Positions 34,795 through 43,676 of a DNA stretch of 64,000 nt are shown here, in pieces. A program made the translations under genes and the position numbers. Every line of letters begins with the position of its first letter. Positions within the stretch are counted from its first letter, which is position 1. Source of the stretch: a candidate division KSB1 bacterium (GTDB lineage: Bacteria > Zhuqueibacterota > Zhuqueibacteria > Zhuqueibacterales > Zhuqueibacteraceae); NCBI GenBank assembly GCA_034506255.1, contig JAPDPX010000004.1, positions 310,001-374,000 of the forward strand, read 5' to 3'. Under the pieces are notes generated by a model. It was not told the DNA's origin. It made no database searches and saw nothing but the letters and a program-made list of their open reading frames with translations.

Positions 34795-37566
34795 ATGTTG
34801 CGACGAAAGCCACACACTTTCGCACTTGGGCTGATAGTGGCGATGTGGGTGTTTTCGTCTGCTGGCACAGTGGCTGCGCAGAGTTTGCAACTTTCACGTC
34901 ACAGCGATTACTCGACGTCTGACGGAATTTTTGCCTTTATTGACACTTTGCATGTCCGTGTGATTGCAACCAACATCAATTACTTGGATCTGGAGAAGAA
35001 CGAATTCGAGTTGCAACCCGCCGGCGGTGGCGACAGTCGGAAAGGCAGTTTTCTCAATCATCTGAATGGCAGTTATGAAGCCCGTATTCCGCTGGCTGAT
35101 TTGAACCAAAGGTATAGCGCCTGGGTGTTTCGTGCGGAAATCCGCGATCATCGCAACGGCCAGTTCAAAGCCGAAGTGCCGATCGTGATTCAAGCCCGGC
35201 CCGGGGTTGGTGATTCGCTGCTTGTCACCGGCCGGATCGAAGTGGCCACCAGGGATTATATTATCTTGTCCGGCAACAACGTGATCCATCTCGACAATCG
35301 CACCCGGGTGATAGAAGGCGGCCGGATCCTGTCGCCCGGGGACTTGAAGCCGAATTGGAAAGTGCAGGTGCTGGCGGAGCGTCGCTCGGACGACAAGCTC
35401 TGGGCCCGCTTCATTGTCGTGCTCGATCGCAGCTCCTCCTACGAAATCGAGACCAAGGGCTATGTCGCAAGCATCGTCGATTCGGTGGTGACCATCAACA
35501 ACATTGCCTTCCGCGTCGTGGCCACCACCAGGCTGCTGGATGAAGACAACGATCCCGTGTCGCTCGCCGCCTTCAAGGTCGGGATGGAGGTGCAGGCCAA
35601 AGGCACGCATCTGGCCAGCGGGGAGGTGATCGCGCTGCGCCTGAGAATTGAAGATGAAGATTACAGCGATCACGAAATCGAACTCACCGGCCATATCGCT
35701 GCGCTGATTGACAGCGTCCGGCGCTATGTGGTGGTCGGCAACACCTCCTTCGAAGTCACTGCCAGCACGGAGATCCTGGGCTTCGACAATGAACCGATCA
35801 CCTTTGCGGATTTGCATGTCGGGGAGCTGGTGGAGGTGAAGGGCCGGACCCGCAGCAACGATGTGCCGCTCGCCACCCGCATCGAGCGCGAAGACCAGAA
35901 CGGCAGCGACCTCGAGCTCGTCGGGGTGATCACCGCAGTGGGTGATTCCAGCGTGACGGTGAACGGCGTGCGTTTCCGCATCACTGCGACCACCATTTTT
36001 CTCGACGAAAACAACAACTTCATCACCTTCAGCGCGCTGCGCACCGGCATGGTTGTGGAAGTGCATGCCGATATTCTGCCGGGCAGCACACCGGTCGCCA
36101 CCCGCATCAAAATCAGAAAGCAGACGCCGCAGACCTTCGAGATCAAGGGCTTCATCTCACAGATCAGTGACACGAGCGTGACCGTGCTGGGCCTGACCTT
36201 CCTGGTGGACAGCAGCACCGAAGTTCGCGACGAAGACGACTCCCCCGTGCCGTTTTCGACGCTGCGCACCGGCATGCTGGTGGAAGTGAAAGCCTTTGTC
36301 GGCACCGACCAAAAATTCCACGCCACGCGCATCGCGATCGAAGACTTTGACCGCGAAGAAATCGAGCTGCGCGGTGTCATCACCAATTTGAACGGCATCG
36401 AAAAATACGTCGAAGTCAGCGGGCTGAAGTTTTTTGTCACCTCCAGCACCGTCATCACCGACCGGCAGGGCAATGCGATCACCTTTGAAACCCTTGCCAT
36501 TGGCCAGGTGGTGGAGGTGCATGCCCGGCAGGAAGCCGGACGCTGGCTGGCCACACGCATTCACGTGCAAGATCGCATCGCTCCCGTCGTCGAAATCGTC
36601 GGGCGCATCGAGCGCATTGTGCGCAATGGCGGCGACACGCTTTATCTCTTCAACCGTCCCTTTGTAGTCACCAATGCGACGGTGATCGTCGACCGCCAGA
36701 AACAGCCGATTCCGTTGGCAGCGCTGCAGGTCGGTGACTTCGTCGAAGTGCGGGCGCAACTCATTGCCGATCAAATCTTCATCGCGCTGCGGGTGGAATT
36801 GCGCAATCCGGCCGGTAATGTGGAGTTCGAGTTTACCGGCACCCTTACCGCCCTCAGCGCTGCGGCGATCTACGTCGAAGGCATCGAGTTTCAGGTGAAT
36901 TCCGCCACCGTCTACCTCGGTCCGGACAATCAGCCGATCACGATCAACGATTTGCATCCCGGCATGACGGTCGAGGTCAAAGCGCGCCTGCAGGGCGGCC
37001 AGTTCCTGGCTTCGCGGGTGAAAGTGCAGGATCGGCGTGCGCTCGCCGGCAGCCTCACCCAGGTGAGTGGCAACACAATTCACGTGCAGGACTTGCCGCA
37101 TGTGATTACCACCACCTCCCTGCTGTTTGACGCACAAAACCAGCCGGTGACGATGAGTGCCTTGCGCCCCGGTCAGCAGGTCGAGTTGGTGGCGCAGGTC
37201 AATCAGTCCCAGCTTGAAGTGGTGACGCTGCGCATCGTTTCCAGTGGCATTACCGGCGTGCAGGAGAACCATTCGCCGGCAGCCCCGGGCAGCTTTGCGC
37301 TGTGGCAGAACTATCCGAATCCGTTCAACCCATCCACGGTGATCCGCTTCGCCCTGCCGCAGGCGGGTCAGATGCGGTTGGCGGTTTACAATATACTCGG
37401 CCAGCCCGTCCGCACGCTGATGGAAGGCGTGCGGCCGGCTGGCGAATTCCAGGTGACCTGGGACGGTCGTGACAATCGCGGCCGGCAGGTGGCTTCCGGC
37501 GTCTACTTCTACCGTCTGGAAGCTCAGGGCCAGGTGCAAACCCGCAAGCTGACCCTCATGCGTTAG
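34795..37566 (+). CDS. Secreted protein with nine DUF5666-like repeats and C-terminal sorting domain
   Basis: 923 residues. ATG 34795 follows AGAGAGG and gives a signal peptide ending VAAQ. After an N-terminal domain (about 30-130), nine tandem DUF5666-type beta repeats of about 80 residues span about 135-830. Each opens with an (E)IELxGxI-type strand, has a VxVxGxxFxV strand and a TEVxDxxxxPI turn, and ends in LRxGMxVEVKAxxxxxxxxATRI. The C-terminus is a classic FlgD-like sorting domain (QNYPNPFNPSTVIRFALP, then LGQPVRTL and SGVYFYRLEA). Repeats of this kind form OB-like beta modules of unknown ligand. Likely surface-exposed. A terminator follows, so it is probably monocistronic. Confidence 0.85.
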   Translation: MLRRKPHTFALGLIVAMWVFSSAGTVAAQSLQLSRHSDYSTSDGIFAFIDTLHVRVIATNINYLDLEKNEFELQPAGGGDSRKGSFLNHLNGSYEARIPLADLNQRYSAWVFRAEIRDHRNGQFKAEVPIVIQARPGVGDSLLVTGRIEVATRDYIILSGNNVIHLDNRTRVIEGGRILSPGDLKPNWKVQVLAERRSDDKLWARFIVVLDRSSSYEIETKGYVASIVDSVVTINNIAFRVVATTRLLDEDNDPVSLAAFKVGMEVQAKGTHLASGEVIALRLRIEDEDYSDHEIELTGHIAALIDSVRRYVVVGNTSFEVTASTEILGFDNEPITFADLHVGELVEVKGRTRSNDVPLATRIEREDQNGSDLELVGVITAVGDSSVTVNGVRFRITATTIFLDENNNFITFSALRTGMVVEVHADILPGSTPVATRIKIRKQTPQTFEIKGFISQISDTSVTVLGLTFLVDSSTEVRDEDDSPVPFSTLRTGMLVEVKAFVGTDQKFHATRIAIEDFDREEIELRGVITNLNGIEKYVEVSGLKFFVTSSTVITDRQGNAITFETLAIGQVVEVHARQEAGRWLATRIHVQDRIAPVVEIVGRIERIVRNGGDTLYLFNRPFVVTNATVIVDRQKQPIPLAALQVGDFVEVRAQLIADQIFIALRVELRNPAGNVEFEFTGTLTALSAAAIYVEGIEFQVNSATVYLGPDNQPITINDLHPGMTVEVKARLQGGQFLASRVKVQDRRALAGSLTQVSGNTIHVQDLPHVITTTSLLFDAQNQPVTMSALRPGQQVELVAQVNQSQLEVVTLRIVSSGITGVQENHSPAAPGSFALWQNYPNPFNPSTVIRFALPQAGQMRLAVYNILGQPVRTLMEGVRPAGEFQVTWDGRDNRGRQVASGVYFYRLEAQGQVQTRKLTLMR

Positions 37567-37599
37567 AACTTCCACCGTTACCCCACCCCCACACAGCCC

Positions 37600-37630
37600 A
37601 AGGGCGCGGCGTTCCGCTGCGCCCTTTTTG
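37600..37630 (+). terminator. Rho-independent terminator
   Basis: AAGGGCGCGGC and GCTGCGCCCTT pair around a short loop and are followed by a T run, 34 bases after the stop of the DUF5666 protein. Confidence 0.85.
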
Positions 37631-38020
37631 TTTGCTTGCCAGCCTCGACCGAACTTTTGCTTGCTTCTCCAGACGCATTTCCATACTTTTCGCCGTACGC
37701 CGGCCCATTGAATGCGCAAATTTTTGCGAGCAGGGATGATCAACGCGGGCGGGTTGCCGGTATAATTAATCTCCATCCGAAGGTGTTTCGTCCCGGCGGA
37801 AGCGGCATTTCCGCCATCGCGCGCGGTGGAAATGCCGGGGCTTTCCGGCCGCAGCCGGGCAGTGGCAGGAACATTTTCGTGAAAGTCCACGCGTGCGAAT
37901 GGGTATTGGCCAGGCGCACTTCCGACACGGCGGCCGCACCCGGCCGGCATTACTCCTCGCATGGGTGCCAGTCTTGCGCCCGCATGCCATTGGGCAGAAC
38001 CAGGTATCCAAAATTCTGTC
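37631..38020. other. Intergenic, nothing recognised
   Basis: No gene, RNA or clear repeat is seen. An AATGCGCAAATTTT stretch near 37710 also occurs near 34480 but is too short to interpret. Confidence 0.35.
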
Positions 38021-38932
38021 ATGAAGAAGCCACTTTTTTTCGTGGAAACAGTCGAGGGACCGCCCTTCGTCATCAAGCTCCACTTTGACACCAATGCGCC
38101 CATGCCGGAACTGGTGGCCCGGCTGGCTTCCTACTTCGAGATGACTTTGAGCCAGGACAAGGTGAACTATGTCATCGACATGGAAAACGTGCTTTTCCCC
38201 TCCACCAAACTCATCGCGCTGTTGATTGCCACCGCAGCGCGCGTGCGGCTGCGCAATGGCGACCTCAAGGTCGAAAACCTGCCGGAAACCGCCAAACACA
38301 AGTTCAAGGCATTCAACGCCTGGGACTACCTCATCGAAGACCCCGATGCCCCCGCCTGGCCCTCGTTTGCGGGCAGCAGTATCTGGCATGAGGAAGACAG
38401 CGTGCAGGCACTGGCTGAAATCGCCGAACCGCCGGTGGTGCATGAGTTGCAGGAGACATTGCATGGCGCCGCACCCGCGGAGACGGCGGTCACCAATCCC
38501 CCCGGGTTGGAGAAGGTGAGCTCCTACTCCCTGCGTGTGGAAAGCACGATCGCCAATCTCTATCAACTGTGTGATTTTGTGGTGGAACATGCCAGACAGG
38601 CGGGCATGAATGCGCGGGAAATCGGCAAGATTCGCATCGCCGTCTATGAGGCCTGCCTGAATGTGATCGAACACGCCTACCATTCCAATCCCGGCAACTG
38701 GATCGATTTGTCGGTGCACTACAACCCCGAGAAGTTCATCATCGTCATTCATGATACCGGCCTGAGTTTTCAGTTGAAACCACCGGCGGAATACGACGTG
38801 CAGGAGGCGGTGGCCAAACGCCGCACCGGCGGCTTCGGCATGCACATCATCCGCCGCTCGGTCGATCATCTCGAGTATCATCCCGATAATGTGCATGGCA
38901 ACCGGCTGATCATGCTGAAGAATTTGCGATAA
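38021..38932 (+). CDS. STAS-HATPase fusion, anti-sigma/antagonist-type regulator
   Basis: 303 residues from ATG 38021. The N-terminal part (about 1-100) has the pattern of a STAS/SpoIIAA-like antagonist domain (FDTNAPMPELVARLASYF, VIDMENVLFPSTKLIALLI). An acidic linker (about 105-165) leads to an RsbW/SpoIIAB-type GHKL ATPase (about 170-303): N box IAVYEACLNVIEHAY, G1 region IHDTGLSF and G2 GGFGMHIIRR. In partner-switching modules these two domains are normally separate proteins that bind each other. Here they are one chain. The usual phosphorylatable Ser/Thr of the STAS domain is not obvious. Targets are unknown and no sigma factor or PP2C phosphatase is nearby. Confidence 0.78.
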   Translation: MKKPLFFVETVEGPPFVIKLHFDTNAPMPELVARLASYFEMTLSQDKVNYVIDMENVLFPSTKLIALLIATAARVRLRNGDLKVENLPETAKHKFKAFNAWDYLIEDPDAPAWPSFAGSSIWHEEDSVQALAEIAEPPVVHELQETLHGAAPAETAVTNPPGLEKVSSYSLRVESTIANLYQLCDFVVEHARQAGMNAREIGKIRIAVYEACLNVIEHAYHSNPGNWIDLSVHYNPEKFIIVIHDTGLSFQLKPPAEYDVQEAVAKRRTGGFGMHIIRRSVDHLEYHPDNVHGNRLIMLKNLR

Positions 38933-38978
38933 GCAAGAGAGTGATGACTGTTCAGGCTTTGGTCAGGAGCGGGAGGGA

Positions 38979-39101
38979 ATGCCATACGTCAAGGATGCCG
39001 CCCGTCCGAAGCCTCCGCAAAGGCATTACAACATCCTGGAGGAGTGGAATGAAGTCATACACGACGGCCTTGTTCAGCCCAAGGCAAGAAGTTGTCGATA
39101 A
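38979..39101 (+). CDS. Possible 40-residue ORF ahead of the methyltransferase
   Basis: A short frame behind a strong GGGAGGG site, with protein-like composition (HYNILEEWNEVIHDGLVQP). It overlaps the methyltransferase start region in another frame. It might be a small upstream protein of the restriction-modification unit or the remnant of a longer one. No family recognised. Confidence 0.35.
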   Translation: MPYVKDAARPKPPQRHYNILEEWNEVIHDGLVQPKARSCR

Positions 39102-39971
39102 GTTCTCGCTGTCGGAATCAATAGTCGTCCACCCAGGCGACTGTCTTGATCTCCTGAGAACCATACCGGATGAATCGCTTCAACTCATTGTCACATCGCC
39201 TCCCTACAACATTGGCAAGGAGTACGAGAAGAAGCTCCATCTCGATCTTTATCTTGAACAGCAAGCGAAGGTCATCGCGGAGTGTGTGCGCGTTCTGTCT
39301 GCCCGGGGCAGCATTTGCTGACAGGTTGGCAACTATGTTGATAGAGGCTCGATTATACCCTTGGACACCGTGCTTTATCCGATTTTTGCCAGTTTCGGCC
39401 TGAAGATGAGAAATCGCATTATTTGGCATTTTGAACACGGCCTACACTGCAGTCGCCGTTTTTCGGGAAGATATGAGACCATCATTTGGTTCACCAAATC
39501 CGATGACTACACCTTCAACCTTGATGCGGTTCGGGTACCTCAAAAGTACCCCGGGAAAAAATACTTCAAAGCCCCAAGGCCGGCCAGTATTCGTGCAACC
39601 CCCTCGGCAAGAATCCCGGAGATTTGTGGGTGATTCCCAGTGTCAAGAGTAATCATGTTGAAAAGACCGAGCACCCATGTCAATTCCCAGTTGAACTGAT
39701 AGAACGGTTGGTTTTATCCTTGACAATTGAAGGTGACTGGGTCCTTGATCCGTTTCTCGGGACCGGAACCACAATCATCGCAGCCATTCGCCATAAGCGC
39801 AAAGGCGTGGGAGCAGAGACCATTCCTCAATACGTTCAACTTACTCATGCAAGGATCCAGCAAGAACTGGATGGAACCCTGTGAATCCGCCCGATGAATA
39901 GGCCCGTTTATGATCCTTTTGAAGAAGGGAATAGACTGACGATTGTTCCCTGGAAAAAGTGCACTGGATAA
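39049..39971 (+). pseudogene. DNA methyltransferase pseudogene (beta-class, N4-cytosine or N6-adenine)
   Basis: The reading frame opens with ATG behind GGAGGAG and shows HPGDCLDLL, motif IV TSPPYN and ECVRVLSARGSIC. It is then cut by TGA at 39319 where the family has Trp (GSICWQVGNYV). The same frame resumes (QVGNYV, RNRIIWHFEHGLHC, RFSGRYETIIWFTK) until a one-base deletion near 39573. It continues in another frame (KNPGDLWVIPSVK, HVEKTEHPCQFP, motif I DPFLGTGTT). A second TGA at 39882 stands where the frame would read through to IRPMNRPVYDP and a TAA at 39969. Three lesions make this a dead gene. Composition is less GC-rich than its neighbours, in keeping with transfer. Its partner nuclease follows. 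Confidence 0.85.
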
Positions 39972-40018
39972 ATCACCCTTTTCGAAAATGATCTAAAACA
40001 CAGAGAAACGGAAAATCG

Positions 40019-40628
40019 ATGAAGATTGCTGAAACTTATTCCCATCTGAATGGGCTTGAATTCCTTCAAGTTCACAAACCGGCCTTATGGCAAGGAATAA
40101 AGTCAGTCATTAGCAGCGTGGACGCCAATGAGCGCTGTACTAAAGTTTCCAAGGAAAAGACCAAGAGAGGAAAGCTGTTGTACAGTCCGATTAGTATGAA
40201 CGTCCAATTCAAACGCTTGTTTTGCAGGAAGTCTTGGCAAGAGAGCCGCGTGAGCTAGTGGGTTACTCGAAGTGAGAAATTAGTCCGAAAGACGCTCGCA
40301 ATGACAGCGGAGCAACAGAAGCGCGAGATTGAAGCTGCAGGTGAAATTCCGATCTTCAGTTACAATCAGACAGACTTCATCAAGGATCGAGTCGCCGTTG
40401 AAGTGCAGTTTGGCAAGTATGCATTTGTGGCCTATGATCTCTTCGTCAAGCATCTTGCCTTCTATATCGGTGATCACATTGATGTTGGTGTGGAGATTCT
40501 TCCAATGAAATCGCTGCAAAGTCAAATGAGCTCTGGCATAGCCTACTGAAGGGGAGTTTTACAATGTAGTCCGGCAGGGCAGAGGAGTGCCGGCAGTTCC
40601 GCTCATTCTGATTGGCGTAGAACCTTGA
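40019..40628 (+). pseudogene. Type II restriction endonuclease pseudogene (BstYI/BglII-like)
   Basis: The frame starts MKIAETYSHLNGLEFLQVH and keeps the family features: VSSVDAxxxxTKVSKEKT-like segment, LLYSP, then after a stop YNQTDFIKDRVAVEVQFGKYAFVAYDLFVKH, with the Asp and EVQF forming the PD-(D/E)xK-like catalytic site, and GVEILPMKSLQSQMSSG. TAG at 40256 interrupts where a Tyr codon is expected (SRVS-Y-WVT). Two bases are missing near 40549, after which the frame needed for NVVRQGRGVPAVPLILIG runs to a TGA at 40626. The best-matching family, by recall of the protein pattern, is BstYI (RGATCY). Both genes of the system are inactivated. Confidence 0.8.
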
Positions 40629-40671
40629 AGGCATTAAGAACGGACAATTCCCAAAAATCTGATCGCTAAGC

Positions 40672-41001
40672 ATGAACTCCCCTGACATGCCATTGCCCAC
40701 GACCGCCGCCCAAAACGAGCACACCACCGGCCACTCCAAATCCTCGGCGCGTTCGCGTCTCGATGAAAAGCTGGCACACTGGCGCAAGAACAAGTATCGC
40801 ACGGCCGCCTGGTTTTTGCTGCTGGGAATTCTGGGAATCTTTCTGCCGGTGATTCCCGGACTGTTGTTTTTGGGAATTGCATTCTGGTTGATTTTCCCCA
40901 AGACTGCCGAGAAAATTTGGGGCGATCTCAAGCGCAAATTGGCGGGTGAACGAGGTGGTGGTGTCTCGCCGCCCGCAAACCCGCCGGCGGAGGGGATATG
41001 A
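40672..41001 (+). CDS. Small inner-membrane protein, PGPGW/DUF454-like
   Basis: 109 residues. A soluble basic N-terminus (about 1-45) precedes two closely packed hydrophobic helices around the turn FLPVIPGLLFLGIAFWLIFP (about 48-80), the pattern of small PGPGW/DUF454-type membrane proteins. A basic amphipathic helix and Gly/Pro-rich tail follow. Function unknown. It is intact although both neighbours are interrupted. Confidence 0.6.
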   Translation: MNSPDMPLPTTAAQNEHTTGHSKSSARSRLDEKLAHWRKNKYRTAAWFLLLGILGIFLPVIPGLLFLGIAFWLIFPKTAEKIWGDLKRKLAGERGGGVSPPANPPAEGI

Positions 41002-41111
41002 ACAACTGAATCCTGGGACTCCGCGGTGCGATGCGAAACTCGCATTTCGCGTGCCACGCTTCAGTTTTGCAACACTGCTTTAATAAGGTTGTAAAATTCC
41101 GGGGGCAAATC

Positions 41112-41798
41112 ATGCCATTCTTCTTTTCCACCCTGGATTTGGTTCTGCTGGTGCCGGCGATGTTGTTCGCCCTGTGGGCGCAGTGGAAGGTGAAAAGCAC
41201 CTACAACAAATAAAGCGAGGTGCGCTCACGCTATGGCCGCAGCGGCGCGGAAGTCGCCGCTTCTCTGCTTCACCGCAACGGCATTGGCGGGGTGAGCATC
41301 GGTCGTGCAGAGGGCCGGCTGTCGGATTACTATGATCCCACCCGCCGGGAAGTGCGGTTGTCGGAACACAATTTTGACGGCAATTCCATTGCGGCGCTGA
41401 GCGTGGCGGCTCATGAAGTCGGGCATGCGATTCACCACAAGCTGGCCTACGGCCCCCTGCATTTCCGCACCGCTTTGTTTCCCGCGGCCAATATTGGGTC
41501 ATCGCTGGCCATGCCGCTGGCGCTGCTCGGCATTTTCATGCGTCTGCCGCTGCGGCTCGATATTGGCATTGTGCTGTTTGCGGGCGCGGTGTTGTTTCAG
41601 CTCGTCACGCTGCCGGTGGAGTTCGACGCCAGCCGGCGCACGCTCGCGCAACTGCAGTCCGGTGGGTATCTCGCCAGCGATGAAATCGGCATGGCGAAAA
41701 AGGTGTTGACCGCTGCCGCTCTCACCTATGTCGCCGCCGCGGCGGTGGCTGTGATTCACCTGGTGCGTCTGCTGATGTTGCGTCAGGGCGACGAGTGA
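41112..41798 (+). pseudogene. YugP-like zinc membrane peptidase interrupted by one in-frame stop
   Basis: From ATG 41112 the frame gives the first membrane helix (LDLVLLVPAMLFALWAQWKVKSTYNK). It meets TAA at 41211 where the family has Tyr, and continues in the same frame with SEVRSRYGRSGAEVA, LSDYYDPTRREVRLS and the zinc motif HEVGH, then three more hydrophobic segments. Full length without the stop would be 228 residues, normal for this family (Zn_peptidase_2). Translation could restart at GTG 41220 and give a protein lacking the first helix. Either a young pseudogene, a sequencing error, or a two-part gene. Other motifs are intact. Confidence 0.75.
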
Positions 41799-42171
41799 GC
41801 CCCGCCGGCAAACGACACGACACGTGTCAGGATGGGTTGGAAGCGCAGGCCGCCGGTGCTTGCCTCTGCGTGCGACGGTTTTATCCGGCCGTTCCATTAC
41901 TTGGGCGGATCAAGTTTGCTGGCAGGCAGGCGAAATCGGTGGGGGATGACCGCAACAAGCGGGGCTGTTTTCGAGCTCGACAAGCACGCCCCATTTTGTG
42001 CGGAAGGTCGCAGGCGCACTCGTTGGTGTCTGTCGGCAAACGCCGCTCTCACCCGGTTGAGCCGGGAAGGCTTAAAGCCGGAGGTCGTGAAGATGCCGGG
42101 GATTTTGAGACAACGGCCCGGCCGTTGCACGAACCGTTGTTGAAAAGTCAGGGATGCCGGACGAGCACCAT
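41799..42171. other. Intergenic with family C repeat
   Basis: No gene supported. The second copy of the family C repeat lies at 42099-42155, directly before the end of the SPOR gene on the other strand. Confidence 0.45.
42099..42155. repeat. Dispersed repeat, family C, copy 2
   Basis: GGGGATTTTGAGACAACGGCC, then CGTTGCACGAAC and AAAAGTCAGGGAT, matching the copy at 34682-34736 in order and spacing. Confidence 0.5.
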
Positions 42172-43545
42172 TTATTGCTGCGATGTGGCAGGAGCTTCGT
42201 AGTTGGTCACGAAATATTCACTCACGATGCCCGCGGCTTTCAGGCTGTCGGCTGCCGCGCGCGCCTGCTCTTGCGAAGGATAGCGGCCCACGCGGATGGC
42301 ATACCAGCCTTCCACATGGCGTGGCGGCACGATATACACTACCAACCCCGAGGTTGCAAGCGCCTGCCGCATTCGTTCCGCGCGGCGGCGTTCTTTTACC
42401 GCACCAACTTGAAATGAAAAATAACGTTGCTGGTCAATGGCTGGTGGTGAGGGTGCCGGCGGGGAAACTTTGCTGGCGGGCGGCTCCGGCCAGGCAAGCA
42501 GAATGAGCAACAGCACGGCCCCTCCAGTGACGGCCCACACCCAGCGTTGATATTTCCGCAACCACGTGGCAGCATACAGCCGGCCCTCCCGCAGGGCGAG
42601 CATGAGGGTTTCCAGTCGTTGCCGCATGGGCGGGGCGGGGGCCGGCCGGCTTTCCGCCCGCCAGCGTTCGATCTCCTCCGACGACAGCAGGGAAGCGCAG
42701 GCTGCGACCACGCGCGCCAGGGCATCGTCACGCGGTATCAGCCGATACGCCTCATGCAACTGGTAAAGGGCGCGACGCACACGCGGATCCTCCCCCCATT
42801 TCGATTGAAAGGCACGCACATAACACCATGCCGCGAAATCGTCACGGCGTTCCCGCCCCAGGATTTTTTCCAGGCACAGTGCAAGAATCCGGTCGCTCAG
42901 GCTGCCGTCGTGTGCCAGGTGGCTGGCATAGAAATATTCCGCGCGATGATGCGTGCTGCGGTTCTCCAAAAAATGCCGCACGAAAAAGTTGGCGAGCGCC
43001 TGATCGCCGGGATTGTGATCGAGCAGCTCCTCGGCGATCGCGGCGGTGCCCATGGTCAGCCGGGGTTGATTCAGCACATAAGACTTGAGGGCGTAGTAGG
43101 CTTCCTCGACGCGCACGCCTTCCCGCAGCGCCGCCAGCAGTTGCGTGCGTGCATGCGGGTCCTCGAGATGGCTGGCATAGAAGGGGAAGTAGCTGCGCCG
43201 CAGCGCCTGCCCGCATTTTTCCTGCTCACGCGGCGAGAGCAGGCCGCTGTCGAACAAACGCCGCAACAGCGGCAACATTTCGGCCATATGATCTTCCTGG
43301 CCGGCAAGCAGCAACTCCCTGCCGCGTTCCTCCAAAAAGGCAAAGCGCCGGCGAGCGATGCGTGTGAGCACCGCACTCACCACGGGGAAGAGGGCCAGCG
43401 CGAGGATGACGATGATAATGGTGTCGGGAAAATAGCTGCCACGGAAGAGCAACTCGTGCAAAATCCAGAGCGTGACAAAGGCGATCAGGGGGAGCAGGAG
43501 TATGCTCCAAAACAGGCGCAGGACAAGCCAGCGATACATAACCAT
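42172..43545 (-). CDS. Membrane protein with C-terminal SPOR domain
   Basis: 457 residues. Two N-terminal membrane helices (about 9-30 and 42-62) precede a long cytoplasmic helical region of HEAT/TPR-like character (about 65-325). A third helix (about 344-360) leads to a Pro-rich linker and a SPOR domain (about 380-450; YFSFQVGAVKERRRAERMRQAL, VEGWYAIRVGRYPSQEQARAAADSL). SPOR domains bind denuded glycan strands at division sites, so this is probably an envelope or division-associated protein. The start is one of two ATGs six bases apart and has no clear Shine-Dalgarno sequence. Confidence 0.78.
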   Translation of the reverse strand: MVMYRWLVLRLFWSILLLPLIAFVTLWILHELLFRGSYFPDTIIIVILALALFPVVSAVLTRIARRRFAFLEERGRELLLAGQEDHMAEMLPLLRRLFDSGLLSPREQEKCGQALRRSYFPFYASHLEDPHARTQLLAALREGVRVEEAYYALKSYVLNQPRLTMGTAAIAEELLDHNPGDQALANFFVRHFLENRSTHHRAEYFYASHLAHDGSLSDRILALCLEKILGRERRDDFAAWCYVRAFQSKWGEDPRVRRALYQLHEAYRLIPRDDALARVVAACASLLSSEEIERWRAESRPAPAPPMRQRLETLMLALREGRLYAATWLRKYQRWVWAVTGGAVLLLILLAWPEPPASKVSPPAPSPPAIDQQRYFSFQVGAVKERRRAERMRQALATSGLVVYIVPPRHVEGWYAIRVGRYPSQEQARAAADSLKAAGIVSEYFVTNYEAPATSQQ

Positions 43546-43676
43546 GAGGGGGAGGCGTTCCCGTTCGATTCATCTCAACTGCCGGAGAAACGAGGCCTGG
43601 TGGCGCGGCCGTAAACCGGAGACACGTCATGGGCACAAATAACGGCTTTTCTCCACAAAAGCAAGCGCGCGGTCGT

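Noticed and set aside
34863..34879. Second sigma-54-like GG-N10-GC match
   Set aside because: It lies inside the signal-peptide coding region of the DUF5666 gene, downstream of its start, and is most likely chance.
39319..39321. Selenocysteine or recoded TGA in the methyltransferase
   Set aside because: The family has Trp here, a frameshift and a second stop follow, and TGA ends many intact genes in this window. Decay explains it better.
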